This document shows, piece after piece, positions 16,954 to 26,266 of a stretch of DNA of 58,316 bases. Each line of letters starts with the position of its first letter. Position 1 is the stretch's first letter. The notes beneath the pieces were generated by a model. It searched no databases, was not told the origin of the DNA, and saw only the letters and a program-made list of their open reading frames with translations. Location of the stretch: the NCBI GenBank assembly GCA_947452315.1, contig CANGCX010000008.1, forward strand, positions 1 to 58,316, written 5' to 3'. Source of the DNA: Opitutia bacterium (GTDB taxonomy: Bacteria; Verrucomicrobiota; Verrucomicrobiia; Opitutales; Opitutaceae). The translations under genes and the position numbers were made by a program.

Positions 16954-17820
16954 ATGTTTAATCCCTACGAATCTCGCGACGATCATCAGCCCGTGACTTG
17001 GGTGCGCGGTTATCCTGTGTTTGCTGCGCACCTGATTGTGGCTATTTTTGTCGCGTCGATGTTAGTGACGACGCTTTTTAATTCCTTGGGTCTGACTGCG
17101 CTTTTGGGTTGGTTGCCGTTTAATAGCGTCGGAGTACTGCACGGGGAGGTTTGGCGCATCGTTACGTATGGCTTCGTGAACCCGCCGAGCCTGAGCTTCG
17201 TGGTCGATATGTTTATGATCGTGTGGTTCGGGCGCGAATTGGAACGTGTGTTTGGCCGCCGCTCGTTTCTGAGTCTTTACGCTGGAATTTACTTGGTGAC
17301 GCCGTTGATTTTTACGGCGCTCGGGACGTGGTTGCCGGCCACGTGGTCGGGCGGGGCGGGTGCACTCGCGTTGTTTGTCGCGTTTGCTGCAATCTACCCG
17401 GAAATACCGACGTTTTTTAATCTCAAAGCGGGGTGGGTGGCCGTGATTCTCGTCGGGCTTTATTCGCTGATGGCGCTCGGTGCGCGCGATTGGTCGCACT
17501 TAATCATGCTTTGGGCTACTACGGGTTGGGCGCTTCTGTTTGTACGCTGGAAACAAGGGCGACTGAGCTTGCCTGCGATCCGCTGGCCAAAAATTCCACT
17601 TTGGCGCCCAAAACCCCAGTTGCGCGTGGTGCCCGATCTCGAGAGCAAGGTGGTGTCCAAGCGTATCGATCCCGTGCGCACGCGTGTACTCGATCAGACG
17701 GTCACGAGCGAAGTGGACGCGCTTCTCGACAAAATAGCACAGTCTGGCATCGGCAGCCTCACAGAAAAGGAGCGGGCGCGTCTCGAATCAGCGCGTACGG
17801 AATTACTTAAAAAGCGCTGA
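16954..17820 (+). CDS. Rhomboid-like membrane protein, catalytic serine motif not evident
   Basis: A 288-residue membrane protein with about six hydrophobic segments (residues 20-200) and a soluble tail. The rhomboid fold is suggested by GEVWRIVTYGFVNPPSLSFV (L1 loop and TM2) and IVWFGRELERVFGRRSFLSL, as in bacterial rhomboid proteases. The tail ending KIAQSGIGSLTEKERARLES resembles the small C-terminal domain on many Bacteroidetes/Verrucomicrobia rhomboids. The protease Gly-x-Ser-Gly motif is not seen: the equivalent TM4 stretch reads WSGGAGALALFVAF, with Ala or a shifted Ser. A histidine is present in the later TM segment (DWSHLIMLW). It may be a pseudoprotease. The ATG at 16954 is preferred to a TTG at 16948. 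Confidence 0.75.
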   Translation: MFNPYESRDDHQPVTWVRGYPVFAAHLIVAIFVASMLVTTLFNSLGLTALLGWLPFNSVGVLHGEVWRIVTYGFVNPPSLSFVVDMFMIVWFGRELERVFGRRSFLSLYAGIYLVTPLIFTALGTWLPATWSGGAGALALFVAFAAIYPEIPTFFNLKAGWVAVILVGLYSLMALGARDWSHLIMLWATTGWALLFVRWKQGRLSLPAIRWPKIPLWRPKPQLRVVPDLESKVVSKRIDPVRTRVLDQTVTSEVDALLDKIAQSGIGSLTEKERARLESARTELLKKR

Positions 17821-20442
17821 TCAAGGTGCGGATGTAAGTATATACGTCGTGCCGGCGGTGGTCGAAAAATCTACAGTTACCGTCGGGCTCTGCTTGAGCA
17901 CGGGCAACGCGGTTACATCGGCGATCTCGGGCGAGTCGGCAGCGACGGTGGCGAAAAACGTGTTGGGATTCATGCCGTGTGCCGGCTTGGTTTCAGTGTT
18001 AGCAACGATGACGGGTGTGGCGGTGCGTAGGCGCACATTGCCGCCGAGTGACGAGCGAATCACAGCTTGGGTGAGTTTGCCCTTGGCCCAAGACAGATCA
18101 ATTTCGAAGCCGCCGCGGGCCTTCAGGCCAGTAACTGCGCCGCTTGGCCAAGCGGAAGGAAGCGCAGGCAGAAGCTGTAGGACGCCGGCGTGGCTTTGCA
18201 CGAGCATTTCCGCGATACCTGCGGTGTAGCCGAAGTTGCCGTCGATCTGAAACGGCGAGTGCGCGTCAAAGAGGTTGCGGTATACGCCGCCGCCTTTCAT
18301 TGAGGTCGCGGAGGTACCGACTAGGTTAAAGAGATTTTTGATGATCGTGTAGGCGTGATCGCCGTCGAGTTGGCGGGCCCACAGATTGATTTTCCAACCC
18401 ATCGACCACCCGGTGGCTTCGTCGCCACGGAGTTCGAGCGTCCGAGCGACGGCTCGGAAAAGTTCGGGTGTGGTGTCAGGATTGATCTGGTTGCCCGGGT
18501 GAAAACCGTAGAGGTGTGATAGGTGGCGGTGTTTGGGTTCCGCCTCTAAGTAATCGGTGCGCCATTCTTGGATTTGGCCGCGCGCCCCGATGCGGTAGGG
18601 CGCAAGCCGGTTGAGCTTCGTTCTTAGTTCAGTGATGAGCTTGGGGTCGCGGCCAAGCAATTCAGCGGCGGCGATCGTGCGGGTGAAGGTTTCGCGGATG
18701 ATCGCGAGGTCCATCGTGGAGCCTTGGGTGATGGCGGCTTTTTTTCCGTCAGGGCCGATGAAGGTGTTTTCGGGTGAAGTGCTTACGGGAGTGACTAGTT
18801 GACCACGTTCGTCGGGAACGAGCCAGTCGGCGTAAAAAGCGGCGGCGCCGCGTAGGATCGGGTACGCTTCTTCGGCGAGGAAGCTGCGGTCGCCGGTGAA
18901 CAGCCAATGTTCCCACAGGTGCGAGCTAAACCAGCCGGCAGCCATATTCCAGAAAGCGGCGGTGGCGGTGCCGTCGACAGGGTAACTGTCGCGCCAGAGT
19001 GAAGTGTTGTGGTGCGCGACCCAACCGCGGCGGTGGTACATGTCGCGTGCGGTGCGGGTGCCGTTGGCTGCGGTTTCGCGGATGAGGCGGAAAAACGGCT
19101 CGTGTAGTTCGGATAGGTTCGTGGTTTCCGCTGGCCAGTAATTCATCTCAGCGTTGATATTGACCGTATAGCTTGAGGCCCAAGGCGGGATGACGAGGTC
19201 GTTCCATTTACCTTGAAGGTTGAGCGGTTGGGTTCCGACGCGGGAGCCCGCAATCATGAGATAACGTCCGTAGTGGAACAGAAGAGCGGCGAGAGCGGGG
19301 TCTCCGGTCTGGCGAAAGGCCGGGATACGGGTATCAGTGGGGAGTTTATTTTTTGTGGTGTCGCCGTCTAAGCGTAGTGAGACGCGATCGAATAGCGCGG
19401 AGTAGTCGGCAAGGTGGCGTTCGCGAAGCGTGGTATAAGATTGTGCGGCGGCTTCACGTAGGTCGTGCGTAGTGCGTAAGGCGGGATCGAGGCCCTCGCG
19501 GCTGGGACTTTTTTCGGGGCCGTTGAAACTGCTGGCGGCCGTGACGAAAATCGTGGCCTCGGTTGCGCCCTCGATGCGGAAGGCGTCGTCTTCTGCGCTA
19601 ACTTTGCCGTCGGTACGAATCGTGAGGCGCGCTTCAAAGAACGTGCCTTTGCCGTCTATATCCGCGCCGTAGAGGACTTGGGCGGCGTGAGGGCGTCGGG
19701 TCCCGTCGGGTTGGTATAGCTCGGGGTATTTACGTTGGTCGCCCCATTGTTCGATAGTCTTAAGTTCGCGGCGACTGACGTAGCCGGGGACCTGACCGCG
19801 AAAAATGAGTTCCTCGCCGATAGTGGCGGCTTTTGCGGTTGGATGGACGGATGAAAACGAAATTTTGAAAGCGAGCGTGCCGGGTTGGTCTGTGCTGAGG
19901 TGGAGTGCGATGACTTGGTCGGGTGCGCTGGCGAGGTATTCACGCGTGAACGTCGCGCCGTCGCGCCGAAAGCTCAGGCCGGCAGTTGCGGTGCTTAGAT
20001 CGAGCCAGCGTCGGTAGTCAGTCACGGCGCCTTGGCCGGAGAAATCCAGCCAGAGATCGCCTAGAGGTTGGTAGCATTGTTGATTACGACCGAGCCAGTT
20101 TTTGGTGACGTAAGCATCTGCTTCGGAATTTTTCCCGGCTTTGATTAGAGCGAGGACGTGATCGTAATTTTTCGTTATATCAATCGAGCGGAGATCTGCG
20201 GGTGGTTCGCCTGAGGTGAGCGTGTCTTCGTTGAGCTGTAGATGTTCGCGGAGAGGACCCCCATAAACCATGGCGGCGAGCCGACCGTTGCCGATTGGGA
20301 GCGCGTCCGTCCATTTTTCGGAAGGTTGATCGTACCAAAGCGTGAGCGCGTCGCCGGGCTTGGCGAAGGCGACCGAGACTATTGAGGCTAGGAAGACTAG
20401 AAATGTAAATGTAGCAGCGGGGAGGCAGCGGTGTTTGGCCAT
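17821..20442 (-). CDS. GH95 family alpha-L-fucosidase, exported
   Basis: An 873-residue enzyme with a signal peptide (to about residue 27). It opens with the GH95 N-terminal beta domain: [20 protein letters not shown] and [13 protein letters not shown]. The catalytic helical barrel carries the residues known from Bifidobacterium AfcA by context: the paired asparagines in [13 protein letters not shown], the acid Glu in STSPENTF, and the Asp in [17 protein letters not shown]. The family removes alpha-1,2-linked L-fucose (some members act on L-galactose) by inversion. It is likely periplasmic and works on fucosylated plant or algal glycans. It converges directly on the rhomboid-like gene (17820/17821, no gap). 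No fucose catabolic genes lie nearby. Confidence 0.92.
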   Translation of the reverse strand: MAKHRCLPAATFTFLVFLASIVSVAFAKPGDALTLWYDQPSEKWTDALPIGNGRLAAMVYGGPLREHLQLNEDTLTSGEPPADLRSIDITKNYDHVLALIKAGKNSEADAYVTKNWLGRNQQCYQPLGDLWLDFSGQGAVTDYRRWLDLSTATAGLSFRRDGATFTREYLASAPDQVIALHLSTDQPGTLAFKISFSSVHPTAKAATIGEELIFRGQVPGYVSRRELKTIEQWGDQRKYPELYQPDGTRRPHAAQVLYGADIDGKGTFFEARLTIRTDGKVSAEDDAFRIEGATEATIFVTAASSFNGPEKSPSREGLDPALRTTHDLREAAAQSYTTLRERHLADYSALFDRVSLRLDGDTTKNKLPTDTRIPAFRQTGDPALAALLFHYGRYLMIAGSRVGTQPLNLQGKWNDLVIPPWASSYTVNINAEMNYWPAETTNLSELHEPFFRLIRETAANGTRTARDMYHRRGWVAHHNTSLWRDSYPVDGTATAAFWNMAAGWFSSHLWEHWLFTGDRSFLAEEAYPILRGAAAFYADWLVPDERGQLVTPVSTSPENTFIGPDGKKAAITQGSTMDLAIIRETFTRTIAAAELLGRDPKLITELRTKLNRLAPYRIGARGQIQEWRTDYLEAEPKHRHLSHLYGFHPGNQINPDTTPELFRAVARTLELRGDEATGWSMGWKINLWARQLDGDHAYTIIKNLFNLVGTSATSMKGGGVYRNLFDAHSPFQIDGNFGYTAGIAEMLVQSHAGVLQLLPALPSAWPSGAVTGLKARGGFEIDLSWAKGKLTQAVIRSSLGGNVRLRTATPVIVANTETKPAHGMNPNTFFATVAADSPEIADVTALPVLKQSPTVTVDFSTTAGTTYILTSAP

Positions 20443-20736
20443 AAAAGGGGTGACAAACTGAGTATGCTAAGAATGTCGCGCTAGAAACACGAAAACTGCG
20501 CGACGGTATAAAATAATGCACCGAGCGCTTCGAGGCTAAGAGCCATGTGTAGCAGTCTCAATCCGCTGCGATTTTCAATCGGAATTCCACGAGGATTTCC
20601 TATGGGCGGATGTGGCTACCATCCGAACGGGCAATACCTAATTACGATAACAACTTAAACGGGCTAAAATTAGGATGTTTAGCTTGTTTAGAATCATCCC
20701 AAACAGACTGCTGTAATCACTATCGGAGCGGTGTAC

Positions 20737-21426
20737 TCAAAGCGTGATCAAAAGCTGAATTTTGCGCCACAGCGTCTCGGCGATGATAATGTGGCCGGCG
20801 AGATTGGGGTGGATTGTGTCGGCTTGATTTAACTCCGAGTGACCGCCGACGCCTTCAAGCAAAAAGGGTATCAGCGTCAGCTCGTTTTTAGAGGCGAGGG
20901 CGTGATACATCGTTGCGAATGCGCGCACGTAATCTTCACCCATACTCGGAGGCATCATCATGCCGGCGAGGATAATTTTTGCCGTGGGATAGCGTGCGCG
21001 CACGCGGTCAATTATCGTCTGAAGATTTTTTTGGGAACTTGCGGGATCGAGGCCGCGGAGCCCGTCGTTGCCGCCTAGTGCGAGAATAAAAATATCGACC
21101 GGCTGGCGTAAAACCCAGTCGATGCGGCGCGCTCCTCCGGCTGTGGTTTCACCGCTGAGCCCAGCGTTGACGATGCGCCAACGCGCACCTGTGTCCGTCT
21201 TCGCCTGGGCTTGATCTAATTTTTTTTGGAGCAGCGCGGGGTAAGATTCGGCGGACGCGTTTTCCAGACCATAGCCCGCCGTGATGCTATCACCAAAGCA
21301 GATCACGTTGCGAGTGCCGGGTTCGGCGGCGCGGATGCGAGAAAACTCATGTCCCGTGAACGACACTAAAAAGACGAATAAAAAAAAGTAGCTACGTGTT
21401 CGGAGAACCCAATGGAATCGAGTCAT
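20737..21426 (-). CDS. GDSL esterase/lysophospholipase, TesA-like, exported
   Basis: A 229-residue SGNH hydrolase. After a hydrophobic export segment (SYFFLFVFLVSF) the four family blocks are clear: block I FGDSITAGYG with the nucleophilic Ser, block II NAGLSGETTAGG with Gly, block III LALGGNDGLRG with Asn, and block V DTIHPNLAGH with the Asp-x-x-His pair. This is the layout of E. coli TesA (thioesterase I/arylesterase/lysophospholipase L1) in the periplasm. The ATG at 21426 precedes the signal peptide; an in-frame start at 21474 would overlap the divergent ABC gene. The gene lies head-to-head with a YbbA/YbbP-type pair, as tesA does in E. coli. A 294-base gap downstream holds no clear gene. 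Confidence 0.88.
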   Translation of the reverse strand: MTRFHWVLRTRSYFFLFVFLVSFTGHEFSRIRAAEPGTRNVICFGDSITAGYGLENASAESYPALLQKKLDQAQAKTDTGARWRIVNAGLSGETTAGGARRIDWVLRQPVDIFILALGGNDGLRGLDPASSQKNLQTIIDRVRARYPTAKIILAGMMMPPSMGEDYVRAFATMYHALASKNELTLIPFLLEGVGGHSELNQADTIHPNLAGHIIIAETLWRKIQLLITL

Positions 21427-21472
21427 TTCTGGCTTTCGGGAGCTGAATGTGTTTTGTGACACTATAACGATC

Positions 21473-22174
21473 ATGACTAATGCATGTATATTGAAAGTCG
21501 AGCGACTGACTAAAAATTACCGCACCGCTGCGGGTCCACTTACAGTTTTGCGCGAGGTCAGCTTCGACCTCGTGGCCGGAGCAAGTCTTGCAATTGTAGG
21601 GCCAAGCGGCAGCGGCAAGACGACTTTGCTTGGATTGTGCGCGGGCCTTGATCGTGCCTCCGGCGGCACGGTCACGCTCGCAGGCAGTGAACTAGGCGCA
21701 CTTGACGAAGATGGTCGCGCGCTTGTGCGCAACAAGCATGTAGGGTTCGTGTTTCAGAATTTCCAGCTCATCCCGACGCTCACGGCTTTGGAAAATGTGC
21801 TCGTGCCACTCGAGTTGCGCGGCGAAGGCGGCACTGAGGTCGAGGCGGAAGCGACGGCTTTGCTCGGGCGGGTCGGCCTCGGTGCGCGTTGCGATCATTA
21901 CCCCGTGCAGCTCTCTGGGGGCGAACAACAGCGCGTGGCTTTGGCGCGGGCGTTTATGAATCGGCCCAAAATTTTATTCTGCGACGAACCGACCGGTAAT
22001 CTCGATGGCGATACTGCAGCTGCCATGGTGGAGCTGATCTTTGGTCTCAACCGCGAGAAAGGCACTACGCTCGTGCTTGTGACACATGACCTAGAACTCG
22101 CAAAGAAATGCGGTCGCATCCTGCGTTTGCGTAGTGGTGCGGTGGTCTCGGATGAAACGCTCGCGGCATCATGA
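21473..22174 (+). CDS. ABC transporter ATP-binding protein, YbbA-like
   Basis: A 233-residue ATPase with all motifs: Walker A GPSGSGKTT, Q-loop VFQNFQLIP, signature LSGGEQQRVALARA, Walker [13 protein letters not shown] and the switch His in LVTHD. It belongs to the LolD/MacB/YbbA branch that pairs with FtsX-type permeases. The next gene starts inside its stop (ATGA at 22171-22174), so the pair is translationally coupled. ATG at 21473 was chosen over an in-frame ATG at 21449, because family proteins begin near CILKVERLTKNY. TATAAC at 21463-21468 is so close to the ATG that the message might be leaderless. Substrate unknown. Confidence 0.92.
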   Translation: MTNACILKVERLTKNYRTAAGPLTVLREVSFDLVAGASLAIVGPSGSGKTTLLGLCAGLDRASGGTVTLAGSELGALDEDGRALVRNKHVGFVFQNFQLIPTLTALENVLVPLELRGEGGTEVEAEATALLGRVGLGARCDHYPVQLSGGEQQRVALARAFMNRPKILFCDEPTGNLDGDTAAAMVELIFGLNREKGTTLVLVTHDLELAKKCGRILRLRSGAVVSDETLAAS

Positions 22175-24804
22175 GTTTCATTTTAAAAATGGCGTGGCGG
22201 GATTCGCGGGCTTCACGGCGGCGGTTGTTGCTATATTCGTTGTCTGTAGTGCTTGGGATCGCAGCGCTCGTTGCGATCGGCTCGTTTACGGTAAATCTGA
22301 AGCAAGCGATCGATGATCAAGCGAAGGGCTTGCTCGGCGCGGATCTCGTGGTGACCTCGCGGGTAGCTTTTAGCGACTCGGTGCTCGCATATACGGCAGG
22401 GCTTGGGGGCGAACGATCACGCACGCGCGAGTTTTCTTCGATGCTGGTATTTACAACCGCCAACGACGCCACACGGCTTGTGCAGGTGCGTGCAGTTGAA
22501 GCTAATTTTCCTTTTTACGGAAAATTTGAAACTGCTCCGGCTAGCGCCGCCGCAGAGTTGCAGGCCGGGCGGCCGGTCGTTGTTTTGGAGGAGACGCTGC
22601 TCACGCAATTTGGCGTGAAAGTCGGCGATTTGGTGAAACTCGGCCAAGCGACGTTTACCATCGCGGGCGCGATCTTGAAAGTACCCGGCGAGTCGGCGGC
22701 GATTGCGACGTTTGCGCCTCGAGCATACGTGCCACTGGGTTTGCTTACGACAACGGGACTAACGAATCGTGAAAGCATTACGCAGCATCGCGTGCTAATT
22801 AAACTACCCGAGGCTCAAGATGCGGAGGCTGTAGAGCGCATGATGAAATCAAAATTTGTGGGTGAACGCCTTTCGTTTTCCACGGTGGCGGAACGTAAGC
22901 GCAACCTTGGTGCGGCGCTGACCAACATTGAAGGTTTTCTTAATCTCGTGGGTTTTGTGGCGCTGTTTCTTGGAGCGATCGGGGTCGCGAGTGCGATTCA
23001 CGTCTACGTGCGTCAAAAGATCGCGACGGTGGCGGTGCTTCGCTGCCTCGGTGCGAGTGCAGCGCAGAGTTTTTCAGTGTATGTAGTGCAAGGCATCGCG
23101 CTCGGGATGTTTGGCGCGGTACTCGGCGCGGCGCTTGGGATTATTTTGCAATTATTACTGCCAGTTGTGTTGCAGGGAGTCTTGCCGATTGATGTGAATT
23201 TTTTCATCGCATGGCCAGCTGTCGGTCGCGGACTAGGCGCGGGTTTGGTGATTTGTTTTCTATTCACACTTTTGCCGTTGCTGGCGGTGCGACGGGTATC
23301 GCCGCTGGTGGCCTTGCGCTCGGCTTTCATTGAGCGCACAGGTTCAGCGACCGATCCTTGGCGAATTATTCTGGGAGTGTTAATTCTAGCAGCAGTCACA
23401 GGCTTCGCATATTGGCAAACGCGCAGCTGGCGGATCGGGCTCGGTTTCACTGGTACATTGGTAGCGGGTTTCGGGGTGCTGGCTGGCCTCGCACAGGTGG
23501 TGGCGTGGGCGGCGCGCCGGTTTGTGCTGCGGAGTCTGCCTTACGTCGTGCGGCAAGGGATCGCTAATTTGCACCGGCCGAACAATCGCACGGTCTTGCT
23601 GTTGCTCTCTTTGGGGTTAGGAACGTTTTTGATTCTTACGCTGTACCTCACGCGCACGACTTTGCTGAACCAAGTCGATCTCGCGGGCGAAGGCACTCGG
23701 CCTAATTTGCTATTTTTCGATATCCAGGACGATCAGATTGAGCCTTTTAAGAAAATAGCCGCCGAGCAAAATGCGCCCGTCATTCAATCGGCGCCTATCG
23801 TGACCATGAAAATTTCTGCGATTAAAGGTCGTCCCGTGGATGAACTCATGCGTGAGCGTGAGGCGCCGCGCTCGACGGCAGTGGGACCCGAAAATTCCAT
23901 CGAAAAAAATGATGAACGCCGTCCCGCCGTCGGATCGCGTAGGGGCCCGAAAGCGCGTGGCGGGCCGCTTCTCTCGGGCGGCATGCTTGGTCGTGAGTAT
24001 CGCTCGACTTATCGCTCAAAAATCTCGGGCACCGAGCGTGTGGTCGCAGGAAAATTCGACGGGCAGGTACCACCGGGCGCGGCGGTCGTTCCCATCTCGG
24101 TCGAAGAAAGCTTTCTGAAAAATCTGCAACTCGAGCTCGGTGATGAGATCGAATGGGACGTGCAAGGTGTCCCCGTGCGCACGAAGGTGACAAGCGTACG
24201 GGCTGTCGAGTGGCGACGCCTCGACTCGAATTTTTTTGTGGTCTTTCCCGAAGGTGCGATCGAAGCGGCCCCGAAGACATTTGTGGCGGCGCTGCGCGCG
24301 GCGAGTCCGGCAGTATCCGCAAAGACGCAACGCGCTCTCGTAGCTGCCTTTCCCAATATCTCGGCGATCGACCTCGCGCTGATTTTGCAGGCACTCGATA
24401 GCATTTTTTCGAAGGTGGCGTTTGTGATTCAGTTCATGGCGCTCTTCACGGTGTTCACCGGCGTGATCGTGCTCGTGGGAGCAGTGCTCAACGGCCGTTA
24501 TCAACGCATCCGCGAGACTGTTTTGCTTCGCACGCTCGGTGCCACGCGCCGCCAGCTCGTGCAAATTCAACTCGTGGAATACTCCATTCTCGGTGTGCTT
24601 GCTGCCGTCGTTGGCGGCGGGTTGTCAGTCGCGGGTAACGCGCTGCTTGCACATTTTGTGTTCAAGATCTCACCCGTGGCTCCGCCTATGCTTATCCTTG
24701 GTGCGGTCGCGGCGGCGGCGGCCATTACAGTGCTCACGGGTTTGGTGACGGGGCGTGGCGTCACAGATTATCCGCCGTTGGAAATCTTGCGCCAGGAAAC
24801 ATGA
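22171..24804 (+). CDS. ABC transporter permease, YbbP-like (FtsX domains)
   Basis: An 877-residue permease with an N-terminal membrane helix and MacB-like periplasmic domain (about 45-240), a first FtsX block (about 250-370, around LGAIGVASAIHVYVRQKI and RCLGASAAQS), extra central helices, a second periplasmic region (about 490-730, with LFFDIQDDQIEPFKKIAAEQ) and a last FtsX block (about 740-870, LLRTLGATRRQLVQIQLVEY). This doubled, roughly 800-residue layout is that of E. coli YbbP, not of one-domain LolC/E or MacB. A polar insertion near residues 555-600 is rich in Arg/Pro. It is coupled to the ATPase by a four-base overlap. The family probably moves lipid-like or envelope substrates, but its cargo is not established. 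Confidence 0.9.
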   Translation: MSFILKMAWRDSRASRRRLLLYSLSVVLGIAALVAIGSFTVNLKQAIDDQAKGLLGADLVVTSRVAFSDSVLAYTAGLGGERSRTREFSSMLVFTTANDATRLVQVRAVEANFPFYGKFETAPASAAAELQAGRPVVVLEETLLTQFGVKVGDLVKLGQATFTIAGAILKVPGESAAIATFAPRAYVPLGLLTTTGLTNRESITQHRVLIKLPEAQDAEAVERMMKSKFVGERLSFSTVAERKRNLGAALTNIEGFLNLVGFVALFLGAIGVASAIHVYVRQKIATVAVLRCLGASAAQSFSVYVVQGIALGMFGAVLGAALGIILQLLLPVVLQGVLPIDVNFFIAWPAVGRGLGAGLVICFLFTLLPLLAVRRVSPLVALRSAFIERTGSATDPWRIILGVLILAAVTGFAYWQTRSWRIGLGFTGTLVAGFGVLAGLAQVVAWAARRFVLRSLPYVVRQGIANLHRPNNRTVLLLLSLGLGTFLILTLYLTRTTLLNQVDLAGEGTRPNLLFFDIQDDQIEPFKKIAAEQNAPVIQSAPIVTMKISAIKGRPVDELMREREAPRSTAVGPENSIEKNDERRPAVGSRRGPKARGGPLLSGGMLGREYRSTYRSKISGTERVVAGKFDGQVPPGAAVVPISVEESFLKNLQLELGDEIEWDVQGVPVRTKVTSVRAVEWRRLDSNFFVVFPEGAIEAAPKTFVAALRAASPAVSAKTQRALVAAFPNISAIDLALILQALDSIFSKVAFVIQFMALFTVFTGVIVLVGAVLNGRYQRIRETVLLRTLGATRRQLVQIQLVEYSILGVLAAVVGGGLSVAGNALLAHFVFKISPVAPPMLILGAVAAAAAITVLTGLVTGRGVTDYPPLEILRQET

Positions 24805-24873
24805 AGGTCGGCGGATTTTTTCGATCGCTAGATTTAGCTCGGAGCAAGTCCATGGGCGTCACAATTTCAAGGT

Positions 24874-25347
24874 ATGCGCTCCGTCGTTACATTTCACTAT
24901 ACACTCCGCGATCCTTCCGGCCAAGTGCTCGATACTTCGAGCGGCACGGCGCCTGTGACCTACCTTGAAGGGGCCGGACAAATCATCGACGGGCTTGATG
25001 AGCAACTGCGTGGTGCGGCGGCGGGCTCGAAGACCCGAGTCACCGTTCTGGCAGCTAAAGCCTATGGCGAACGCGATTCCGCCCAAGTGCAGCGCATCAA
25101 ACGTGCGCAGTTGCCTGTTGAGGGCGAACTACATGTGGGCGATCAGTTCCAGACAGACAGTGATCAATTCGCTCCTGTTGTCACGATTGCCGGCATCGAC
25201 GGCGATGAAGTTTTATTGGATGCTAACCACCCGTTAGCCGGAGTGGACCTCACGTTTGATGTTGAGATCTTATCGGTGCGCGCCGCGACTGAAGCAGAGC
25301 TCAGTCACGGTCATGCGCACGGTTCGGATGGTCACGCTTGCGGCTAA
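24874..25347 (+). CDS. slyD: FKBP-type peptidyl-prolyl isomerase, SlyD-like
   Basis: A 157-residue cytoplasmic folding helper. The FKBP core starts VVTFHYTLRDPSGQVLDTS and includes YLEGAGQIIDGLDEQL, followed by the insert-in-flap domain (AYGERDSAQVQR and onwards to VGDQFQTDSD) and the return strand VDLTFDVEILSVR with the SlyD hallmark LLDANHPLAG. The tail has six histidines and a cysteine within about 15 residues (HGHAHGSDGHACG), matching the nickel-binding tail of SlyD, which passes nickel to hydrogenase in E. coli. No hydrogenase or urease gene is in the window, so a nickel role is only possible. Starts at ATG 24874, preceded by CAAGGT. Confidence 0.93.
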   Translation: MRSVVTFHYTLRDPSGQVLDTSSGTAPVTYLEGAGQIIDGLDEQLRGAAAGSKTRVTVLAAKAYGERDSAQVQRIKRAQLPVEGELHVGDQFQTDSDQFAPVVTIAGIDGDEVLLDANHPLAGVDLTFDVEILSVRAATEAELSHGHAHGSDGHACG

Positions 25348-25453
25348 ATATTAAGCGTTCCAGCACACGCTAAGTGCATGGGTGCATTTTCCGTGGACTC
25401 GGTTTGTCGGTTGATCTCGGCGGGGCCTATGTTTTTTTCAATTTAGTAATTCC

Positions 25454-26194
25454 ATGAAAACTCTCGGCATTGATATTGGTGGTTCGGCACTCAAAGGCGC
25501 GATCGTGGACACCACGACGGGTAAATTACTCTCTGAGCGTTTTCGCATCGATACCCCTGATACGCTCACACCCAAAGAGATGGCTGGCGCGGTCAAAGCG
25601 ATGACGCAGCATTTTAAGTGGAAAGGACCTGTGGGTATCGGATTCCCTGGTGTGATTCAAGGCTCTACGATTTGGACTTCGGCTAATCTGGATAAAAAGT
25701 TCATTGGCTGCGATGGTGCTAAGCTCTTCGGTCAGACGACACGTTGCCCGATCGCCATGATCAATGATGCGGCTGCAGCGGGCGCAGCCGAGATGCGCTA
25801 CGGCGCCGGGCGCGGCTTCATGGGGAAAGCATTGTTGCTTACACTGGGAACCGGGGTCGGTTCATGCTTTTCTTATCAAGGGGTCGTCACGGCTATGGAG
25901 CTCGGTCATTTTCCTTGGGGAAAACACGGTAAGTCGGCGGAAAAATTCCTAGCGGCCTCAGTGCTAGAACAAAAGAAACTGTCTTGGAAAGAATGGGGCG
26001 GTCGTCTGCGCGATTATGTGGCGATTCTAGAAAAATTATTTTGGCCGGAGTTGATTATCGTAGGTGGCGGCGTCAGCGCGGATCACGCAAAATTTTTCAA
26101 ATATATCAAACCACGTGCGCAGCTTGTGCCCGCTGAATTCTTGAACAACGCTGGTATCGTCGGAGCCGCGCTATGGGCAGCCGAGAAAAAATGA
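25454..26194 (+). CDS. ppgK: Polyphosphate glucokinase (ROK family)
   Basis: A 246-residue sugar kinase with the PpgK layout. The phosphate loop is GIDIGGSALKG (about 5-15), followed by RFRIDTPDTLTP, the second glycine loop LTLGTGVGS, and the catalytic Asp in AMINDAAAAGAAEMRYG. Diagnostic for the polyphosphate-using branch are MELGHFPWGK, KKLSWKEWGGRLRDYV, LIIVGGGVSADHAKFF and the closing NNAGIVGAALWA. It phosphorylates glucose to glucose-6-phosphate from inorganic polyphosphate (some also use ATP) in the cytoplasm. It opens a same-strand run with a second ROK-like protein 72 bases downstream. No Shine-Dalgarno before ATG 25454. Confidence 0.92.
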   Translation: MKTLGIDIGGSALKGAIVDTTTGKLLSERFRIDTPDTLTPKEMAGAVKAMTQHFKWKGPVGIGFPGVIQGSTIWTSANLDKKFIGCDGAKLFGQTTRCPIAMINDAAAAGAAEMRYGAGRGFMGKALLLTLGTGVGSCFSYQGVVTAMELGHFPWGKHGKSAEKFLAASVLEQKKLSWKEWGGRLRDYVAILEKLFWPELIIVGGGVSADHAKFFKYIKPRAQLVPAEFLNNAGIVGAALWAAEKK

Positions 26195-26266
26195 TCTTTT
26201 GTTGGGCGGCCGGGAAAATCTCTTCCCAATTTCGCAAGGGGTGAGCTAACGTCAGGGCCTGATTCT

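Noticed and set aside
20545-20658. 37-codon frame between the GH95 and TesA-like genes
   Set aside because: Too short, no homologue I know, and no context support; the 294-base gap shows no tRNA or other RNA shape.
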